Source: Amycolatopsis mediterranei (lineage in GTDB: Bacteria; Actinomycetota; Actinomycetes; Mycobacteriales; Pseudonocardiaceae). From it: 64,000 nt of DNA. Of this stretch, positions 56,502 to 64,000 are shown piece by piece; positions within the stretch are counted from its first letter, which is position 1; the number at the start of each line of letters is the position of its first letter. The notes beneath the pieces were generated by a model. That model saw only the letters and a program-made list of their open reading frames with translations. It searched no databases and was not told the DNA's origin. The translations under genes and the position numbers were made by a program. The stretch covers positions 10,324,081 to 10,388,080 of the forward strand of contig NZ_CP100416.1 in NCBI RefSeq assembly GCF_026017845.1, read 5' to 3'.

Positions 56502-56894
56502 TCAGGACCAGAAATTGTCGTCGGTGGTTTCGTCGCTCGAAACGTCCGTCAGTTCCGCGGCCTTGCCGTCGCGCATGCGGAAGACCAGGGCGTGACGGGT
56601 GTCCAGTTGTTTCCCGTTGCGCGTGCCGGTCGAGTGGTAGACGGTGACGACTTCCTCGTCGTTCGCGTAAACCTCTTCCAGCTCGATCTTCAGCGTTCCG
56701 CCGCTGCGCTCGGCCAGCTGCCCGTACATGGCCAGAATCGCGTCGCGGCCTTTGTGGTCGCCGGAGAACACGTTGTGACCGGGCATGTGCTGCACAGCGT
56801 CGGGTGCGAGGAGTTCCGACAGCGTGGCGACGTCGCCCGCGGAAAATGCCTCGTAGCCCCGGCGGATGAGAGTGGCGTTCTGGTGTTCGGCCAT
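56502..56894 (-). CDS. SnoaL-like/NTF2 family protein
   Basis: The 130-residue protein has the SnoaL/NTF2-like cone fold: NATLIRRGYEAFSAGDVATLSELLAPDAVQHMPGHNVFSGDHKGRDAILAMYGQL. ATG 56894 has AGGAGG eight bases upstream. Function unknown; such proteins range from cyclases to stress-responsive ligand binders. It is 90 bases downstream of the ECF sigma gene on the same strand, so weak linkage is possible. Confidence 0.9.
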   Translation of the reverse strand: MAEHQNATLIRRGYEAFSAGDVATLSELLAPDAVQHMPGHNVFSGDHKGRDAILAMYGQLAERSGGTLKIELEEVYANDEEVVTVYHSTGTRNGKQLDTRHALVFRMRDGKAAELTDVSSDETTDDNFWS

Positions 56895-56984
56895 GGGTGG
56901 CCTCCTCGGATAGGGCGTCCATCCATCGAACGCGCCCGTCCGGACCAGGGTCAAGGTTCCGATTTTCACCGTGAAGGCAAACAG

Positions 56985-58172
56985 CTACCGTTGTCCCAAC
57001 CGGTGTTGCAAATGTGCCACATGAGCGGCGGGCAAACCGGTTTCCACCGCGCGGGCCAATGCTTCCACAGCAGCCCGGGAACCCAAGCGGTGCAACAACT
57101 CCGCCCGCGATGCGTGCCACCACGGGTAATCGTCCAGTCCCGGCAACGCATCCACCAGCGCCAATGCCGAAGAAGGCCCGTCGCGTTCCGCCACCGCGGC
57201 CGCCCGGTTCAAGCGCACCACCGGGGTGTCCTGGACCGACAGCAACACGTCGTACCAGGAAATCACCGCGTCCCAGTTCGTGTCTTCATAAGACGGCGCC
57301 AGGTCGTGGCAAGCAGCGACAGCCGCCTGGACCACGTACGCGTTCGGTACCGATGGGGTGCGGCGCAAGCCGCGGCCCACCAGCTCGACACCTTCCTTGA
57401 TCAGCGATGCGTCCCACGACGAACGGTCCTGCGCGGAAAGCAACACCGGCACGCCCGAAGCGAACCGCGCGGGACGGCGGGCGTCCTGCAGCAGCACCAA
57501 AGCCAGCAGCCCCAACGCCGTCGGCTCGTCCGGCATCAGGGAAACGAGCAAGCGCGCCAACCGCACGCCCTCGTCGAGCAGCGAAACACGGCCCGTGTAA
57601 CCCTCGTTGAAGATCAGGTACACCGTCGACGCCACGCCGGCCAGCCGCGCCGGCAGCTCCTCCGCCGCCGGGACCCGGTACGGGATCCGCGCCTGGGCGA
57701 TCTTCTGCTTCGCGCGCGTCAGCCGCTTCGCCATCGTCGCTTCGGGGACCAGCAGGCCCCGGGCGACCTCCGCCGTCGACAAACCGCCCAAGGTCCGAAG
57801 CGCCAAAGCCACCTGGGCGTCCAGGGACAGCGCCGGGTGGCAGCACGTGAAGACCAGCCGCAGCAGGTCGTCGCGGACCACCACCGGGTCGGGGCACGGG
57901 TCGACGTCGGGCATCGCGACGGCCTCCTTCCCCTGCCGCTTCGCCTCGCGGCGGACCACGTCCACCGCCCGGCGGCGGGCCGCGACCAGCAGCCAGCCGC
58001 GGGGGTTTCCCGGGACGCCGTCGCGCGGCCACGTCTCCAACGCGCGCACGACGGCGTCCTGGACCGCGTCTTCGGCCAGGTCGACGCTGCCGGTGACGCG
58101 GACCAGCGTGGCCAGTACCCGGGTGCCCTCGTCCCGGACCAGCCGCGCGACCGCGTCCCCGGCGCCGGTCAC
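56985..58172 (-). CDS. ECF sigma factor with DUF6596 C-terminal extension
   Basis: The 395-residue protein has sigma regions 2 (LAEDAVQDAVVRALETWPRDGVPGNPRGWLLVAARRRAVDVVRRE) and 4 (ALALRTLGGLSTAEVARGLLVPEATMAKRLTRAKQKI) followed by a long C-terminal DUF6596 domain (about 185-395). In this group the extension replaces a separate anti-sigma factor, and a YciI-family gene commonly sits upstream, as here, where the YciI stop overlaps the GTG start. Confidence 0.92.
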   Translation of the reverse strand: MTGAGDAVARLVRDEGTRVLATLVRVTGSVDLAEDAVQDAVVRALETWPRDGVPGNPRGWLLVAARRRAVDVVRREAKRQGKEAVAMPDVDPCPDPVVVRDDLLRLVFTCCHPALSLDAQVALALRTLGGLSTAEVARGLLVPEATMAKRLTRAKQKIAQARIPYRVPAAEELPARLAGVASTVYLIFNEGYTGRVSLLDEGVRLARLLVSLMPDEPTALGLLALVLLQDARRPARFASGVPVLLSAQDRSSWDASLIKEGVELVGRGLRRTPSVPNAYVVQAAVAACHDLAPSYEDTNWDAVISWYDVLLSVQDTPVVRLNRAAAVAERDGPSSALALVDALPGLDDYPWWHASRAELLHRLGSRAAVEALARAVETGLPAAHVAHLQHRLGQR

Positions 58173-58519
58173 TGGCCGAAGTCGACGACCGGCCGGACTT
58201 CGATCGCGCCGTCCCAGGCGCCCGGGATGCGCGCCGCAACCTTGACGGCTTCGTCGAGGTCGGCGCATTCGAGCAGGTAGAAGCCGGTGAGGGCTTCCTT
58301 CGTCTCCGCGTACGGGCCGTCGCTGGTGACGAGGTCGCCGCCCTTGCCGCCGGTGACGCGGACCGTCGTCGCGGTCGCCGTCGGGTACAGGGCCGCGCCG
58401 CCGCGGATCACCGCGCGGGCGCCCTCCCCGAACTCGTTGTAGTCCTTCATCAAGTCTGCGGCCTCGGGCCTGGTCGGGTCGACGTCGGAGGCGTAGATGA
58501 TCGCGGCGTACTGGGGCAT
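58169..58519 (-). CDS. YciI family protein
   Basis: The 116-residue protein has MPQYAAIIYASDVD at the start and the GPYAETKEALTGFYLLEC and IEVRPV blocks of the YciI/DGPF family. AGGAG precedes ATG 58519. It forms an operon with the DUF6596 sigma factor and is its usual partner; function unproven. Confidence 0.92.
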   Translation of the reverse strand: MPQYAAIIYASDVDPTRPEAADLMKDYNEFGEGARAVIRGGAALYPTATATTVRVTGGKGGDLVTSDGPYAETKEALTGFYLLECADLDEAVKVAARIPGAWDGAIEVRPVVDFGQ

Positions 58520-58637
58520 GAGGTACTCCTCGCAGGTTCTGACCGGCGCCGATCGCCGGTTCTCACTGTAAGGACGAACGGGCGAAGCCGCGCCGGGACA
58601 CTTGTCGCGAAGAAAGTCCGGCGGGCAGGGTGAACAC

Positions 58638-59856
58638 ATGGGAGAGCCCGCGCTGTTCGGTCCGGACTTCGATCGCGACCCCTCACCCGCCTACGCCTGG
58701 CTGCGCGAACGACCGCCGCACCGGCTCGCTTTTCCCACCGGCATCTCGGCCTGGTTGATCACGCGGTACGACGACGCCATCAAGGCGCTCAACCATCCCG
58801 CGCTGGTCAAGAGCCCCTTCGCCGGCAACGAGGAGTGGCAGCGCTCGGGCATGGGCCTGCCGCTCGGGCATGGGCCTGCCGCTCGACCACCGGCCGTCGC
58901 TCGCGTCGAACATGATCAACACCGATCCGCCCGAGCACACCCGGTTGCGGCGCGCCTGCGCCGGCGCGTTCGGCCCGCGCCGGATGCAGCACCTGCGTGA
59001 ACGCGCCCAGCAGGTGACCGACGAGCTGATCGACGCCGTCGAAGCGCGGGGACACGGCGATCTGGTCACCGCCCTCGCCTACCCGCTGCCGATCGCGATC
59101 ATCTGTGACCTGCTCGGGGTGCCCGAGTCCTACCGCGAGGACGTACACGAGTGGTCCCTGGTCATCGACTCCGCCGACGACACCGACGGTTCGAAGGTCC
59201 GCGAAGCCACCGACGTGCTGGAACGGCTGGTCACCGAGGTCGTCGAGGCCAAGCGGGCGACGCGGGGCACCGACCTGATCAGCGACCTCGTCGCCCAGGA
59301 GGCCACCGGCACGCTCTCCGCGGACGAGGTGACGTCGACGGCGTTCCTGATCCTGATCGGCGGCCACGAAACGACCGTCGGGCTGATCGCCACCGGCGCG
59401 CTCGCGCTGCTGACCCACCCCGGAGAAGCAGCGAAGGCGCGGCAGGATCCGCAGCACCGCGCCGCCGTCATCGAGGAGGCGCTCCGGCTGCACGCGCCGC
59501 TGCAGAACGCGACCTGGCGGTTCCCGACCGAGGACGTCGAGATCGGCGGCCGGCTCATGCGGCCGGGCGAGCCGATCCTCGTCTCCGTGCTGGCGGCCAA
59601 CCGCGACCCCGCAGTGTTCGAAGACTCCGACGCTTTCCGGCCGGGACAGCGGGCCGCCGAACGACGGCACATCGCCTTCGGCGCCGGGCCGCACCTGTGC
59701 ATCGGCGCGGCCCTGGCCCGGCTGCAGGCCGACGTCGCCTTCGAGACCCTGCTCCGCCGCCTTCCGACGGCCCGGCTCACCGTGCCCGAAGAGGAACTCA
59801 TCTGGTGGCCGAGCCCGATCACGCGCGGGCTGTTCCACCTGCCTATCGAGGTCTAA
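58638..59856 (+). pseudogene. Cytochrome P450 disrupted by a 19-bp tandem duplication
   Basis: Two frames encode one P450. The first (58638-) gives the N-terminus to about codon 75, then shifts at a 19-bp duplication; removing one unit leaves exactly 1200 bases, a 399-residue P450. The rest holds all hallmarks: I-helix GGHETT (about residue 235), ExxR in EEALRL (about 273) and the haem motif FGAGPHLCIGAALAR (Cys about 347). As read, the first frame ends at 59000 after about 45 unrelated residues. Recent slippage, phase variation or an assembly error can explain it. No ferredoxin gene is adjacent. Confidence 0.93.
58843..58880 (+). repeat. 19-bp exact tandem duplication inside the P450 gene
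   Basis: The unit GCTCGGGCATGGGCCTGCC occurs twice in direct contact (58843-58861 and 58862-58880). Nineteen is not a multiple of three, so it shifts the frame. Confidence 0.95.
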
Positions 59857-60503
59857 CCCTCGACGAGCTCCCACTCGGAGTCCGGCGTCGCACGGTCGTA
59901 CACCTGGCCCGGCGCGGCCTTCAGCACCGTGCGCACGTCCGGGTACAGGTTCGCCACGTGCTCCAGCTCCAGGCCCTCGACCTCGAAGTCCTCCGCCTCG
60001 GGAACCTCGAAGCCGACGAACAGCCACGTGCCGTCCTGCTCGCGGACGACCTGCCGGACCGCCCGCACCGGCTGCTGCGGGCCGGTCGGGATCTCGGTCA
60101 GGCCGGTGCTGATCTGGGCTTCGTCGTCCGGCGAGCCCTCGTACTCCCAGGCCGCGCGGCGCTGGGCGAGCAGCCGGACGTCCTCGTCTTCGTCGTCGGA
60201 ACCGGTCACCGATGAGAGCAGCCACGTGCGGTGCTCCGGGTCCCAGTCGGCGGCCATCCCGGTCGGCAGATCCGCCAGCGCACCCAGCTGCGGCAGCAGT
60301 TCGACGGCTTCGCGCAGCGACAGCTTGCCGAAGCTCTCGCGGTTGACCAGCACGTCGTCGGACAGCTCGGTGCCGTCGCTGATGAACCAGTCGTCCTCGT
60401 CGTCCAGCACGACGAAGCCGAGCTCGTCGGGGTCGTTCACCAGGGCCAGTGCGATGATCACCGGCGCTTCCGGGTCCTGGCGCAGCGGCCATTCGCTCGA
60501 CAT
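59853..60503 (-). CDS. Acidic hypothetical protein
   Basis: From ATG 60503 the product has 216 residues, rich in Asp and Glu, with segments such as LPTGMAADWDPEHRTWLLSS and EQDGTWLFVGFEVPE resembling two similar beta units. No domain recognised. GGTGGGA lies 9 bases before this ATG. An ATG at 60584 would extend it by 27 residues but overlaps the start codon of the divergent gene, which is why I prefer 60503. Its stop overlaps the P450 stop region. Confidence 0.75.
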   Translation of the reverse strand: MSSEWPLRQDPEAPVIIALALVNDPDELGFVVLDDEDDWFISDGTELSDDVLVNRESFGKLSLREAVELLPQLGALADLPTGMAADWDPEHRTWLLSSVTGSDDEDEDVRLLAQRRAAWEYEGSPDDEAQISTGLTEIPTGPQQPVRAVRQVVREQDGTWLFVGFEVPEAEDFEVEGLELEHVANLYPDVRTVLKAAPGQVYDRATPDSEWELVEG

Positions 60504-60582
60504 GCGCCATATCCCACCATCGGCGCGGTACGGGCGGGGAGCCGGGGTCACCCGATCGGTTAATTCATCGATTGTTGATATC

Positions 60583-60969
60583 ATGCCGCGCATGGTGCTG
60601 CCCAAAGGACTCGCCCGGTTCAACCGCGTGGTGACCAACCGGATCAACAAGCACGTCGTCGGCTGGGCCCCCGGGTTCGGCCTGCTCGTCCACAAGGGAC
60701 GGAAGTCGGGCCGGGAGTACCGGACGCCGTTGAACGTCTTCCGCACCGGCGACGGGTTCGTCGTCGCCCTCACCTACGGCCCCGACACGGACTGGGTCAA
60801 GAACGTGCTGGCCGCGGAGAGTTGCACCATCATCACCCAGCGGAAAAATTACCGCGTGCACTCGCCCGAGCTCGTGCATGATGAGTCACGCCGCGCGATG
60901 CCGACCCCGGTGCGCCAGTTCCTCGGCCTGCTGAACGTCCACGACTTCCTGCTGCTGAAGCGGGACTAG
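60583..60969 (+). CDS. Nitroreductase/deazaflavin-dependent oxidoreductase (F420 type)
   Basis: The 128-residue protein matches the Ddn-like family: KHVVGWAPGFGLLVHKGRKSGREYRTPLNVF and VALTYGPDTDWVKNVLAAESCTII. These reductases use F420H2 in actinomycetes. It may start at 60583 or 60592. It is followed eight bases later by a GNAT gene on the same strand. Confidence 0.88.
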   Translation: MPRMVLPKGLARFNRVVTNRINKHVVGWAPGFGLLVHKGRKSGREYRTPLNVFRTGDGFVVALTYGPDTDWVKNVLAAESCTIITQRKNYRVHSPELVHDESRRAMPTPVRQFLGLLNVHDFLLLKRD

Positions 60970-60977
60970 GGGGAGAA

Positions 60978-61514
60978 ATGCTGCTCGACGGGGAGCTCGT
61001 CCGGCTGCGCGCGCTCGAACCGGAGGACGCCGAGCGGATCCACCCGTTCGTGACCGACCCCGAGGTCGGCCGCTGGATGGAGAACGGCCACCCGCTGTCG
61101 CTGGCCCAGGTGCGCAAACGCTGCGAAGAGCGCGCGATCAACACCTACGAGAAGGTCGTCCTCGGCATCGAGGCCAAAGCCGAGCGGAAGCTCATCGGCG
61201 TCATCGACCTGCGTGACGCCGAGCCCGAAATCGGCGAAGCCTACCTGGACGTCTACATCGGCGACGCCGAATACCGCGCCGGTGGCGGCTACGGCACCGA
61301 GGCGCTGCGGCTCATGTGCCGGTACGGCTTCGACAACATGCGGCTGCACCAGATCACGCTGTGGGTCGTCGCCGAAAACGAGGTCGCCCGGCACGTCTAC
61401 CGCAAGATCGGGTTCGTCGAGGAGGGCAGGCACCGCGAGGCGTTCGTCGGCCTCGACGGCAAGCGCCACGACATGATCCTGATGAGCATGCTGAAGGGCG
61501 AGCTCACTTGGTGA
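60978..61514 (+). CDS. GNAT family N-acetyltransferase (RimJ/RimL type)
   Basis: The 178-residue enzyme has ERKLIGVIDLRDAEPEIGEAYLDVYIGDAEYRAGGGYGTEALRLMCRYGFDNMRLHQI with the acetyl-CoA loop, and VARHVYRKIGFVEEGRHREAF at the C-terminus, typical of the RimJ/RimL group acting on protein N-termini or small molecules. GGGGGAGA precedes the ATG. Its 3' end overlaps the convergent MmcQ/YjbR gene by 11 bases. Confidence 0.93.
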   Translation: MLLDGELVRLRALEPEDAERIHPFVTDPEVGRWMENGHPLSLAQVRKRCEERAINTYEKVVLGIEAKAERKLIGVIDLRDAEPEIGEAYLDVYIGDAEYRAGGGYGTEALRLMCRYGFDNMRLHQITLWVVAENEVARHVYRKIGFVEEGRHREAFVGLDGKRHDMILMSMLKGELTW

Positions 61515-61830
61515 GCCGCTTGGGCGCCTTCAGCCGCCACGCCTCTTCGAGCAGCTCGCGCAGCTGATCGACGTCCACGCGGTCCAGGTCGACGATGATC
61601 GAGCCGTACCCGTCGTAGTGCGGCGTCGTGAAGAAGGCCGCGTCGCCGGATTCCAGCAACGCGGCCTTCTCGTCGTGCCCGCACAGCACGACCAGGCCGC
61701 CTTCGGCCTCGGTGCGCAGTCGCGCGAACCCCTTGCCCGCCACCTTCAGCGCGGGTGTGCGGTACCACGTCGACGCCTCCACCTCCGGGAGCCCGGAGGC
61801 GAGGCGCACGACGTCTTCCCAGGTCGTCAT
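61504..61830 (-). CDS. MmcQ/YjbR family protein
   Basis: The 108-residue protein starts at ATG 61830 and matches the MmcQ/YjbR fold (EDVVRLASGLPEVEASTWYRTPALKVAGKGFARL, ending LEEAWRLKAPKRL). DNA binding is proposed for the family but the role is unknown. The longer open frame upstream is a shadow of the nucleotidase gene region. Confidence 0.9.
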   Translation of the reverse strand: MTTWEDVVRLASGLPEVEASTWYRTPALKVAGKGFARLRTEAEGGLVVLCGHDEKAALLESGDAAFFTTPHYDGYGSIIVDLDRVDVDQLRELLEEAWRLKAPKRLTK

Positions 61831-61868
61831 GGGTCCATTGTCGACCCGGTGTCTTGGAAAAACCGGAA

Positions 61869-63560
61869 CTACGGCAGGCGGGTGATCCGGTCCGCCGCGG
61901 GCGGGGCCAGGTTCGGGTGCGCACCCAGGTAGGCGATCAGCGCGTCGAGGTCCACCGGACCACCCGAGAGGTTCGTGCCCTTGGTGAACTCGGTGAAGCC
62001 GTCCCCGCCGGCGGCGAGGAAGTTGTTCACCGACACGCGGTACGCCGCCGCCGGGTCGACCGGCGTGCCGTTCACCGTGATGTTCGAAACGCGCGAGCCG
62101 ATCGGCGCGGCCGCCGAGTACGAGTAGTGCAGCGAGCTCGAGATCTGCAGGATCTTCGTGCCGCTCGCGGTCCACTGCTGTTCCAGCACGTTCTTCAGGT
62201 TCGCGCCGGTCAGCGTGATCGTCTGCATGATGTTGGAGAACGGCTGGACGGTGAACGCCTCGCCGTAGGTCACCACGCCGTCACCCTCGCCGTTCGCGGA
62301 CGACTTGTACGTCAGGTCGGCGCGGATACCGCCCGGGTTGGTCATCGCGACGACCGCGTTGTTCGACTGCGTGCCCGCGAGCTGCGCGTCGGCGATGACG
62401 TCGCCGAGCGGCGACTCACCGGCCGTGTTGCCCGCCGCCGGCAGGTCTGCGGTGATGGTGCCGACCTGCTGGTTCGCGATCGGTGCGGACTTGGTCTTGG
62501 CGTCGGCAACCAGCGCCGCCACGGCCGGGTCCGGCGTGACCGTGCGGGTGACGATCTCGTTGAACGCCTTGGTCTGCGACCGCACGACGTCCCGCGTCTG
62601 GCGGCTGATCTTCAGGTCCACCACCGACAGCAGCCTGCCGAACGACGAGCCCTGGATGACCGGCCGCGGCTGGCCGGCCGGGTCGTTGATCACGCAGTTG
62701 TACTGCTGGTGGCTGTGCCCGGTGAAGAACGCGTCGACCTTCGGCGTCACCGCGGCCGCGATCGCCGCGGCCGGGCCGGGGCGCAGCTTGCAGTCGTTCG
62801 GGCCTTCGACCTCGGTGCCGTCACCCTGGTGCATCAGCACGATCTGGGCCTTGACGCCGAAGAAGTCGAGCAGGTTCGCGGTCCGGTTGATCGCCTCGAC
62901 CTCGTCGCCGAACTTCAGGCCCTTGATGGCCTCCGGCGTGACGACGGAGGGCAGGTCCTTCAGCGTGGCGCCGATGACGCCGATCGGCACGCCGCCTTCG
63001 AACTTCACGGTGAACGGCAGCAGCGCGGGCAGGCCGTTGGTGAAGTACACATTGGACCCGATGAAGGGGAAGTTCGCACCCTTGAAGGTCTTCTCGAACT
63101 GGCAACCATCGGTCGGGTGGCAGCCGCCGAACTGCATGCGCTGCAGTTCCTTGTACCCCTCGTCGAACTCGTGGTTCCCGACGACGGACGCGGAGACGCC
63201 CAGCATGTTCATGAAGTCGATGGTCGGCTCGTCGTGGAACAGCGCCGACGTCAGCGGTGACGCGCCGATGTTGTCCCCGGCGGACACGACGAACGAGCTG
63301 GCCACCTGCGCCCGCAGCTGCTTCACGTGCGTGGCCAGGTAGGCGGCCCCGCCGGCGTCCACAGTGGTCCCGTCCGACTGCACCACGCGGCCGCCGGAGC
63401 CCGACGGCGGCTCCAGGTTGCCGTGCAGGTCGTTGAACCCGATGATCCGGACGTCGGTGGTGGAATCCGGGCGCTGGCCCGCGGACGCGGGTGCGGTGGT
63501 CACCGCCGTGGTCGCCAGCGCGGCCGCGGCGAACACCGCGAGCCGGGTCGAAAGCCTCAT
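61869..63560 (-). CDS. Secreted bifunctional metallophosphatase/5'-nucleotidase
   Basis: The 563-residue protein has a signal peptide cleaved near residue 27, a calcineurin-like metallophosphatase domain with NDLHGN, SAGDN, GNHEFDEG and GHSHQQ metal ligands, and a C-terminal 5'-nucleotidase domain with NPGGIRADL and VNNFLAAGGDGF substrate motifs. It releases phosphate from extracellular nucleotides. Upstream of the start a weak PhoP-like direct repeat is possible (see the rejected list). Confidence 0.95.
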   Translation of the reverse strand: MRLSTRLAVFAAAALATTAVTTAPASAGQRPDSTTDVRIIGFNDLHGNLEPPSGSGGRVVQSDGTTVDAGGAAYLATHVKQLRAQVASSFVVSAGDNIGASPLTSALFHDEPTIDFMNMLGVSASVVGNHEFDEGYKELQRMQFGGCHPTDGCQFEKTFKGANFPFIGSNVYFTNGLPALLPFTVKFEGGVPIGVIGATLKDLPSVVTPEAIKGLKFGDEVEAINRTANLLDFFGVKAQIVLMHQGDGTEVEGPNDCKLRPGPAAAIAAAVTPKVDAFFTGHSHQQYNCVINDPAGQPRPVIQGSSFGRLLSVVDLKISRQTRDVVRSQTKAFNEIVTRTVTPDPAVAALVADAKTKSAPIANQQVGTITADLPAAGNTAGESPLGDVIADAQLAGTQSNNAVVAMTNPGGIRADLTYKSSANGEGDGVVTYGEAFTVQPFSNIMQTITLTGANLKNVLEQQWTASGTKILQISSSLHYSYSAAAPIGSRVSNITVNGTPVDPAAAYRVSVNNFLAAGGDGFTEFTKGTNLSGGPVDLDALIAYLGAHPNLAPPAADRITRLP

Positions 63561-63676
63561 GAGTGTTCTTCCTCCGATTCGCGCCCTTGGTCCCCGAACG
63601 GGCGCACGGCGGAGGATTCTGCCTCGCGAAGCAGTTACCTACCAGGGTCAAAAGACGGACGTAAAGCGAACGTCAC

Positions 63677-64000
63677 CTAACGGCTTCCGTCGAGCAGCAC
63701 TCCGGCCACGAGTTCCGGGTCGTCGTTCATCGGCACGTGCCCGCAGCCCGGCAGCAGCCGGAAGACCCCGTGCGGTGCGACTTTCCGCAGGTCGGCGAGG
63801 CGCGGCCGGGCGAGGATCCGGTCACGCTCGGCCCAGGCGATGGTCACCGGGACACCGGTGACCGGGCCGGTGAAGCGGAAGTCGCCCCGGGACTGCGCGG
63901 CCGTGGGCTCGAACCCCGGCGCGGTGGCGAGCGCGTGCGCGTCCTCGACGACGGTCTCGGGCGTCTGCAGCTCGGGCCGTCCGACGATCATCCCGGTCAG
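63677..64000 (-). CDS. Alpha/beta hydrolase, C-terminal part (5' end outside window)
   Basis: The frame is open to the window edge, so the N-terminal part with the nucleophile lies beyond. The visible part has a VPVTIAWAERDRIL segment carrying the catalytic acid and LPGCGHVPMNDDPELVAGVLL with the catalytic histidine of the alpha/beta hydrolase fold. The substrate is unknown. Confidence 0.87.
   Translation of the reverse strand: MTGMIVGRPELQTPETVVEDAHALATAPGFEPTAAQSRGDFRFTGPVTGVPVTIAWAERDRILARPRLADLRKVAPHGVFRLLPGCGHVPMNDDPELVAGVLLDGSR

Noticed and set aside
63561..63680. Possible PhoP box upstream of the 5'-nucleotidase gene
   Set aside because: Direct-repeat units (GTTCGCTTTAC, GTCCGTCTTTT) match the actinomycete PHO consensus only weakly; not strong enough to list.

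Overview
The window is very GC-rich (about 70%) and every gene shows actinomycete codon use, frequent GTG starts, ATGA/GTGA overlaps, an HspR/HAIR heat-shock regulon, an F420-type deazaflavin reductase family, DUF742 and an XRE-DUF397 pair. Together these suggest the chromosome of a filamentous actinomycete of the Pseudonocardiaceae, most like Amycolatopsis. That genus call is my inference from gene content. I see no phage, insertion sequence, CRISPR array or rRNA. There is one tRNA, tRNA-Gly(CCC).

Layout. 1-2.7 kb: a partial carboxypeptidase-regulatory-like protein, a YceI protein, a DedA membrane protein and a VOC protein. 2.9-11.1 kb: a sugar-uptake locus on the minus strand (lipoprotein, permease, ATPase, PfkB kinase, P-loop kinase, SDR), every junction overlapping. 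It is divergent from a LacI repressor across a perfect palindromic operator and is followed downstream by a close homologue of the Pseudomonas ethylene-forming enzyme. A second LacI-like protein without a DNA-binding domain lies beside the repressor. 11-15.8 kb: GH76-like and GH5 hydrolases, a molybdopterin oxidoreductase and a TetR-type operator. 15.9-18 kb: an operon coupling an ECF sigma factor to a zinc-finger/Asp23 fusion and two more Asp23-type proteins. 18-24.6 kb: pyrE, a MacB/FtsX-type ABC exporter, an SDR and two uncharacterised envelope proteins. 24.7-39 kb: clpB, an MFS transporter, MarR, two tandem flavohaemoglobins, a dienelactone hydrolase, a chitin-type LPMO coupled to a DUF305 lipoprotein, and hspR-dnaJ-grpE-dnaK. 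39-47.2 kb: small envelope proteins, PEBP, XRE/DUF397, GNAT, TetR divergent from an EtfD-like Fe-S oxidoreductase, an orphan DUF742 protein and a cation diffusion facilitator. 47.2-56.3 kb: a CAP-domain protein, a 1500-residue repeat protein, MarR divergent from an FAD monooxygenase, dcd and an MPAB-type oxygenase. 56.4-64 kb: tRNA-Gly, a SnoaL-like protein, a YciI/ECF sigma pair, a cytochrome P450 broken by a 19-bp tandem duplication, small enzymes, a secreted 5'-nucleotidase and a truncated alpha/beta hydrolase.

How the parts relate. DnaK-GrpE-DnaJ-HspR and ClpB should form one regulon: both transcription units carry an HAIR element and HspR is encoded in the dnaK operon. The secreted GH5 enzyme and LPMO, together with the sugar transporter, fit a saprophytic lifestyle on plant or fungal polymers. 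The most unusual items are the ethylene-forming-enzyme homologue with all known substrate-binding residues, the sigma/zinc-finger/Asp23 operon, the headless LacI paralogue, the LPMO-DUF305 coupling, the duplication-broken P450 and a hairpin repeat found at the 3' ends of three genes.
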